Assembly: GCA_029776155.1 (NCBI GenBank)
Contig: JAKOTU010000089.1
Coordinates: 17,805-81,804 of the forward strand
From: Bacillota bacterium
Lineage (GTDB): Bacteria > Bacillota > Limnochordia > Darwinibacteriales > Darwinibacteriaceae
Length of the DNA: 64,000 nt
Direction: 5' to 3'
The notes beneath the pieces are model-generated. The model did not search any database. It had not been told where the DNA came from and saw only the letters and a list, made by a program, of their open reading frames with translations. Of the stretch, positions 60,223-64,000 are shown piece after piece. The stretch's first letter is position 1, and every line of letters starts with the position of its first letter. The translations under genes and the position numbers were made by a program.

Positions 60223-60702
60223 CTATCGCGCGTACAGCAGTACCTGCAGAACTTTGGAGAAGAAATAGTAAGAGCCCAGGCTAAAAGCGATGGCAAAGAC
60301 TAAGGACTTAACAACGTGCACCCTGTAGACCAAAGCCAAAGCCAGCATGAGCACGAAGTTGGCAATAACGTAATTATTGGTCCAGTACCAAAGCAGAACA
60401 AACAGGGCACAGGCCGCCACCGTCAGCAGAATAGCAAGGACATTCTCCTTGGCCATTTCAACGGAAACACCTTCTGGGCGGGCGAAGTAGGCCACCTGCT
60501 CCTTGAACCCGTTGTACACCATGATGGCCCCTAGAATAATCAAGGCAATGGAAACGGCCATGGGGAAAGAACCGGCACCGGGCGTACCATCCATGGACCC
60601 GCCGGGCAGCTTGCTGGCCATGCTCGCCCACCAAATGCCCAGTAAAATCCCTAAAAAGCCGATGATGCTCAGGGCATTAAGCGAGAACTTGCGTTCTGTC
60701 AT
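60223..60702 (-). CDS. tctB: Tripartite tricarboxylate transporter small membrane subunit TctB
   Basis: 159-residue protein with four hydrophobic helices (about 11-26, 49-66, 89-108 and 111-150) and the usual poorly conserved TctB sequence. It lies between tctC and tctA, 27 bases before tctA. ATG start behind GGGGA. Confidence 0.9.
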   Translation of the reverse strand: MTERKFSLNALSIIGFLGILLGIWWASMASKLPGGSMDGTPGAGSFPMAVSIALIILGAIMVYNGFKEQVAYFARPEGVSVEMAKENVLAILLTVAACALFVLLWYWTNNYVIANFVLMLALALVYRVHVVKSLVFAIAFSLGSYYFFSKVLQVLLYAR

Positions 60703-60722
60703 TGCTGATCCCCCTCATGGGT

Positions 60723-60759
60723 GTGGTACACCCCTGCACGGTGTGCAGAGGTGTACCAC
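60723..60759 (-). promoter_or_regulatory. Intercistronic hairpin after tctC
   Basis: Nested stem: GTGGTACACC/GGTGTACCAC outside and CTGCAC/GTGCAG inside with a 3-base loop, between tctC and tctB. It is the same arrangement (binding-protein gene, hairpin, membrane genes) as in the ABC operons. Confidence 0.75.
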
Positions 60760-60768
60760 GCCGCATTC

Positions 60769-61725
60769 TTAGTTACCTAACTCCTTGAAGAGCTCTTTGT
60801 AGAACTCATACTGCTGAACAGCAAACTCGGTGAACTCTTCACGATCGAGGTAGAAGGCGGAATAGCCGTTGGCCTTGGTTACCTCGTCAAAAAGCTGGGA
60901 CTGGACGCCCTGCCTAAAGGCATCCTCGAGTACTGCCATGATCTCAGCAGGAATGCCCTTGGGAGCCGCAAAGCCGCCCCAAGCTGCCACGGTGATGTCG
61001 TAGCCCAGTTCCTTCATGGTGGGCACATCAGGATTGTACTGGCTGCGCTCGCTGCTGAACACGGCCAGGATGCGGAGCTCACCGCTCTCTACGCCGGAAC
61101 GTACTTCCATTTCGCTTACGGGCACCATATCGATGTGCTTGCCGAGCAGGGCAGCCACTGCAGGAGCCGCGCCATCAAAGGGCACATGGTTGACTTCGAT
61201 GCCAGCCGCCTTGGCGAAGCTGGCGCCAGCTACGTACCAGATGGAACCGGTACCGGAGTTGCCCACGCGCAGTTTGCCGGGGTTGGCTTTGCACCATTCA
61301 ATCAGATCGTCCAGGGTCTCCCAACCGGAGTCGGCCCGCACAGTAATGGTAGCGGGAGCAATGTTGGAGGCGCAGATCAGGTCAAAGGAATGGGGATTGA
61401 GATCCTGGGCATAACCCAGTGCTTCCACCATAGCCAACTCTACAGGCACATAACCGATGGTGTAGCCGTCGGGCCTGCTCTCTTTCACGTAGGTCATGGC
61501 CACAGCACCGGCAGCACCAGGCCTGTTGGTGAAGAGAACGGGAACGCCCAGAACTTCGGATACGACAGAGCCAACGGTCCTTGCGGTCAGGTCAGACAGG
61601 CCGCCAGGTGCAGCTTGGATAATCAGGTTGATGGGCTTTGTGGGATAATTGGTCTGGGCCAACACTTGACCGCCCAACAGGGCAACAACGAGGGTAAGGG
61701 TTACAACAAACAGCAGTTTCTTCAC
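60769..61725 (-). CDS. tctC: Tripartite tricarboxylate transporter receptor TctC (Bug family)
   Basis: 318-residue periplasmic receptor with a non-lipoprotein signal peptide (cleavage near VLA-QTN). The mature sequence starts YPTKPINLIIQAAPGGLSDLTAR, the Bug-family ligand loop, with GAAGAVAMTYV, NSGTGSIWYVAGASFAKAAG, VPFDGAAPAVAALLGKHIDM and AAWGGFAAPKGIPAE. GTG start behind AAGGAGG. It follows the HpcH/HpaI aldolase gene by two bases, so uptake and cleavage are one unit. Ligand: probably a C4-C6 sugar acid. Confidence 0.95.
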   Translation of the reverse strand: MKKLLFVVTLTLVVALLGGQVLAQTNYPTKPINLIIQAAPGGLSDLTARTVGSVVSEVLGVPVLFTNRPGAAGAVAMTYVKESRPDGYTIGYVPVELAMVEALGYAQDLNPHSFDLICASNIAPATITVRADSGWETLDDLIEWCKANPGKLRVGNSGTGSIWYVAGASFAKAAGIEVNHVPFDGAAPAVAALLGKHIDMVPVSEMEVRSGVESGELRILAVFSSERSQYNPDVPTMKELGYDITVAAWGGFAAPKGIPAEIMAVLEDAFRQGVQSQLFDEVTKANGYSAFYLDREEFTEFAVQQYEFYKELFKELGN

Positions 61726-61727
61726 TT

Positions 61728-62537
61728 CTAATCCTCCTTTTTCACCTTTGCTTCATAGTTTTTTCTAAGTTCTTGTACAAAGGCCAGCGTCTGCTGTCCT
61801 CCTGTACGAACTAGACCAAGGTCGTCGGCGCATCCGATGAGGTTAACTCCCCTGTCGATCCAATCGCGGATCGATGCTTCATCTGATGCGCAGAGGGAAA
61901 CGCCAAAGGGCTTGTTGGCTTTGAGGCACTTTTCCGCCAGCAGATCGAAGTACTTCATCACCTTGGGGTGTCTGGTCTGCCCCAAAAGTCCCAGGGAAGC
62001 GGAGAGGTCATTGGGTCCAACCATGATCACATCCACGCCAGGGACGGCCATGATTTCCTCCAAATCTTCCACGCCCTGATAGTGCTCAATCTGCATAATG
62101 CGCAGGAAAGACTGGTTTACCTGGGCCAAATACTCTTCCGTATCCATGGTGCCGTAACGGTTGGCCCGCCTGGGACCGAAGCCCCTGATGCCTTCTGGCG
62201 GGTAAGTGCAGGCAGCCACTGCCTGACGAGCTTGTTCTGCGGTGTAGATCATGGGAAGGATAATCCCATCCGGCCCCATTTCCAAGATCGGTTTGATCAG
62301 GATTGGGTCGTTCCAGGCAACCCGGACAAAGGATGCGGTGCCGCCTGAATTGGCTGCAATAATGTTCTGCAGAATCTTCTCCCGATCGAAGGCGGAATGC
62401 TCGCCATCGATCCACACAAAGTCGTATCCCATCCAGCCGAAGGCTTCGGTAATCTCGTAGTGAGCAAAGAACACATGGGCACCGACAACTAGTTCACCGC
62501 TGCGCACTTTGCGCAGTATTTCTTGGGCCTTAAACAC
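61728..62537 (-). CDS. HpcH/HpaI-family class II pyruvate aldolase
   Basis: 269-residue divalent-metal pyruvate aldolase. Motifs: WIDGEHSAFDREKI (Glu46-His47), FVRVAWNDPILIKPILEMGPDGIILPM, QIEHYQGVEDLEEI and VDVIMVGPNDLSASLG. The family (GarL, RhmA, HpaI) cleaves 2-keto-3-deoxy sugar acids and similar substrates to pyruvate plus an aldehyde. Together with the DapA-family gene just upstream it gives two candidate lyases for one imported acid. GTG start with AAGGAGG about 11 bases upstream. Confidence 0.92.
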   Translation of the reverse strand: MFKAQEILRKVRSGELVVGAHVFFAHYEITEAFGWMGYDFVWIDGEHSAFDREKILQNIIAANSGGTASFVRVAWNDPILIKPILEMGPDGIILPMIYTAEQARQAVAACTYPPEGIRGFGPRRANRYGTMDTEEYLAQVNQSFLRIMQIEHYQGVEDLEEIMAVPGVDVIMVGPNDLSASLGLLGQTRHPKVMKYFDLLAEKCLKANKPFGVSLCASDEASIRDWIDRGVNLIGCADDLGLVRTGGQQTLAFVQELRKNYEAKVKKED

Positions 62538-62565
62538 CTAAAACAGGTCCACCTCCTTTCCTTTC

Positions 62566-63450
62566 CTAGTACACCGCCAGCTCGTCGATCTTGGCCATAA
62601 TTTCGGCAGCTTCTTGGGGATCTACCTTTTTCAAGGGAGCCCGTACATCGCCAACGGGCACGCCCCGATGGGCCAAGCCGTATTTGAACAAGGAGAGGTC
62701 TCCGCCGTTCCTGAGCAGCTTGGCGACGAGGGTAGCCTTCTTCTGGAGCTCCACTGCAGTCTCCACATCTTTGGCCGCGGCAGCCTCATAGAGCTTAACA
62801 AACAGTTCCGGGGCCACCTGGGCATTACCAGATACGGCACCGTCACAGCCCACAAGCACGCCTGGGGCGATGAGCAGGTCGTTGCCCAAAACCACAGAGA
62901 AGTTTTCCCGGCACTCGATGTATTCCATGGCCCGGATCAGATCGGGCATGCTGTTTTTGATGCCGATAATGTTGGGATACTTCTCCGCCAAGTACTGCAC
63001 GGACTTGGGCAGCAGATCGTTTCCAGTGCAGCCGGGGATGTTGTACAGATACACGGGGTAATCTGCCGGGACCACGGCCAGGATCTCTTCGTAATACTGG
63101 ATCAGGGCTTCTTGGGAGTAGCCGAAATAGAAGGGAGTTACCGCGGCAATGCCGTCCGCGCCAATCTCCACGGCATGCTTAGCCAGCTCCACAGCTTCCC
63201 CGGTGGTGGCTGCCCCCACGTGCACAAACACGGGGATTCTTCCCCCTGTCTGCTCCACCACGACCTTGGCGATGAGCTTTCTCTCTTCCGTGGTCAAGAG
63301 AACGGCTTCACCGGTGGTGCCGCAGGGATAAAGCCCGTGAACTCCCTTTTCGATGAGGAACTCACACAAGTTCTTTAACGCTTCGGTGTCCACATGGCCA
63401 GCCTCATCGAAGGGGGTAACAATGGGCACCACGATTCCTTTCAGACGCAT
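62566..63450 (-). CDS. DapA/NanA-family aldolase-lyase
   Basis: 294-residue Schiff-base TIM barrel. Catalytic residues are evident: the GTTGE loop (44-48), Tyr136 (YLYNIPG) and Lys165 (IIGIKNSMPD). The family includes dihydrodipicolinate synthase, N-acetylneuraminate lyase, 2-keto-3-deoxygluconate aldolase and 5-keto-4-deoxyglucarate dehydratase. The operon with a sugar-acid carrier, HpaI aldolase and YhcH anomerase favours a keto-deoxy-sugar-acid lyase, or sialate-like chemistry, over lysine biosynthesis. ATG start behind AGGAGG. Confidence 0.92.
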   Translation of the reverse strand: MRLKGIVVPIVTPFDEAGHVDTEALKNLCEFLIEKGVHGLYPCGTTGEAVLLTTEERKLIAKVVVEQTGGRIPVFVHVGAATTGEAVELAKHAVEIGADGIAAVTPFYFGYSQEALIQYYEEILAVVPADYPVYLYNIPGCTGNDLLPKSVQYLAEKYPNIIGIKNSMPDLIRAMEYIECRENFSVVLGNDLLIAPGVLVGCDGAVSGNAQVAPELFVKLYEAAAAKDVETAVELQKKATLVAKLLRNGGDLSLFKYGLAHRGVPVGDVRAPLKKVDPQEAAEIMAKIDELAVY

Positions 63451-63515
63451 CTTTCTTCCTCCTTAAGTAATTTTGGTTATGGAAATATGCTGCTGAGAGC
63501 TGAGCCGAAGCGGGT

Positions 63516-64000
63516 TTACAGCTGCTCCCTCCTGGGCTCCACCAGGGGAACCGGGGAGGTTTGGGGCAGCAGGTGTATGTAGCGCTTGAGGTTGGATACA
63601 GCCTGCATCACCTGCTCCGCATACTTCGGCCTCGCTTCCTCTCCAAAACGCAGTACCGGCCCGGATACACTCACCGCGGCCACGGGCAAACCTTGATCAT
63701 TGACTAAAGCCACAGCCACACAGCCGATGTGGCGGTCGTGTTCTCCCCGGTCCACGGCGTAGCCCCGCTCCCGGGTAACCGCAAGTTCTGCCTTGAGCTC
63801 TTCCAGAGTGGTAATGGTATTGGGCGTAAATCTACGCAGACCCTTGACGGCCACAATCCTCTCCACATATTCATCGGGCATATAGGCGAGCATGGCTTTA
63901 CCCACGCCCGTACAGTGCATGGGCCCGAGGCGGCCCACATCGGAGTGGCGCACTTGGTGCTGGATGGGGTAGACCGTCTCTAAATAGAGCACCTCCCCAT
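63516..64000 (-). CDS. IclR-family transcriptional regulator, C-terminal part (gene runs off window)
   Basis: C-terminal 161 codons of an IclR regulator; the DNA-binding half is beyond the right edge. The effector domain is recognisable by the sequence GEVLYLETVYPIQHQVRHSD, then PMHCTGVGKAMLAYMPDEYV, GYAVDRGEHDRHIGCVAVAL and VAAVSVSGPVLRF, which are standard IclR ligand-domain elements. It lies 66 bases upstream of the DapA-family gene on the same strand and probably controls the sugar-acid operon. Effector unknown, likely a keto acid. Confidence 0.9.
   Translation of the reverse strand, partial: GEVLYLETVYPIQHQVRHSDVGRLGPMHCTGVGKAMLAYMPDEYVERIVAVKGLRRFTPNTITTLEELKAELAVTRERGYAVDRGEHDRHIGCVAVALVNDQGLPVAAVSVSGPVLRFGEEARPKYAEQVMQAVSNLKRYIHLLPQTSPVPLVEPRREQL

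Overview
The window is a densely packed carbohydrate-uptake and catabolism region of a bacterium with moderately high GC. Many genes start with GTG or TTG behind strong purine-rich ribosome binding sites. The regulators (LacI, SorC, RpiR, GntR, IclR) and chemotaxis receptors suggest a Bacillota-like organism. However, all seven solute-binding proteins carry ordinary signal peptides without a lipobox cysteine. This points to a cell with an outer membrane and periplasm, such as a diderm Bacillota of the Limnochordia/Hydrogenispora kind; the assignment is an inference. No rRNA, tRNA, CRISPR, insertion sequence or phage gene was seen.

Layout. (1) 1-9.0 kb: a minus-strand CUT2 (ribose-type) ABC system (T1) that includes an M20 hydrolase and an unrecognised membrane protein, followed by an M24-like protein and a LacI regulator; three similar operator-like sites link them. 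(2) 9.3-12.1 kb: a SorC regulator and an over-long FGGY kinase with a duplicated C-terminal segment. (3) 12.4-14.0 kb: a chemoreceptor with a CZB-type zinc-binding signature. (4) 14.2-24.0 kb: CUT2 system T2 with a xylulokinase-like kinase, an ADP-dependent sugar kinase, an RpiR regulator and a class II ketose-bisphosphate aldolase, divergent from a cupin sugar isomerase. (5) 24.0-28.7 kb: CUT2 system T3 alone. (6) 29-36.9 kb: CUT2 system T4 with a xylose-isomerase-like TIM barrel, a SIS isomerase, DhaL, RpiB, a TpiA homologue and DhaK, which looks like a tetrulose pathway. (7) 37.6-47.1 kb, plus strand: GntR, CUT2 system T5 (one permease split by an in-frame amber codon), an MBL hydrolase, a UPF0261/Tm-1-like protein, an AraD-type aldolase and a RuBisCO-like protein. 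(8) 47.1-49.6 kb: a second CZB chemoreceptor and a DUF1349 protein. (9) 49.6-55.9 kb: CUT2 system T6 with a second DhaK/DhaL pair. (10) 56.1-64 kb: a sugar-acid cluster with IclR, a DapA-family lyase, an HpcH/HpaI aldolase, the tripartite carrier TctCBA, a YhcH anomerase, a 2-hydroxyacid dehydrogenase and another xylose-isomerase-like protein.

How the genes work together. Six CUT2 transporters and one tripartite carrier import monosaccharides or sugar acids. Each is coupled to its own kinases, isomerases and aldolases, which should deliver triose phosphates, erythrose 4-phosphate or pyruvate. The most interesting parts are the RuBisCO-like-protein operon next to a tetrulose kinase/isomerase operon, a possible branched-sugar (apiose/apionate-like) route, and the isomerase - FGGY kinase - ADP kinase - aldolase set. 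A strong hairpin directly follows the binding-protein gene wherever transporter genes lie downstream. This probably sets binding protein to membrane component ratios.
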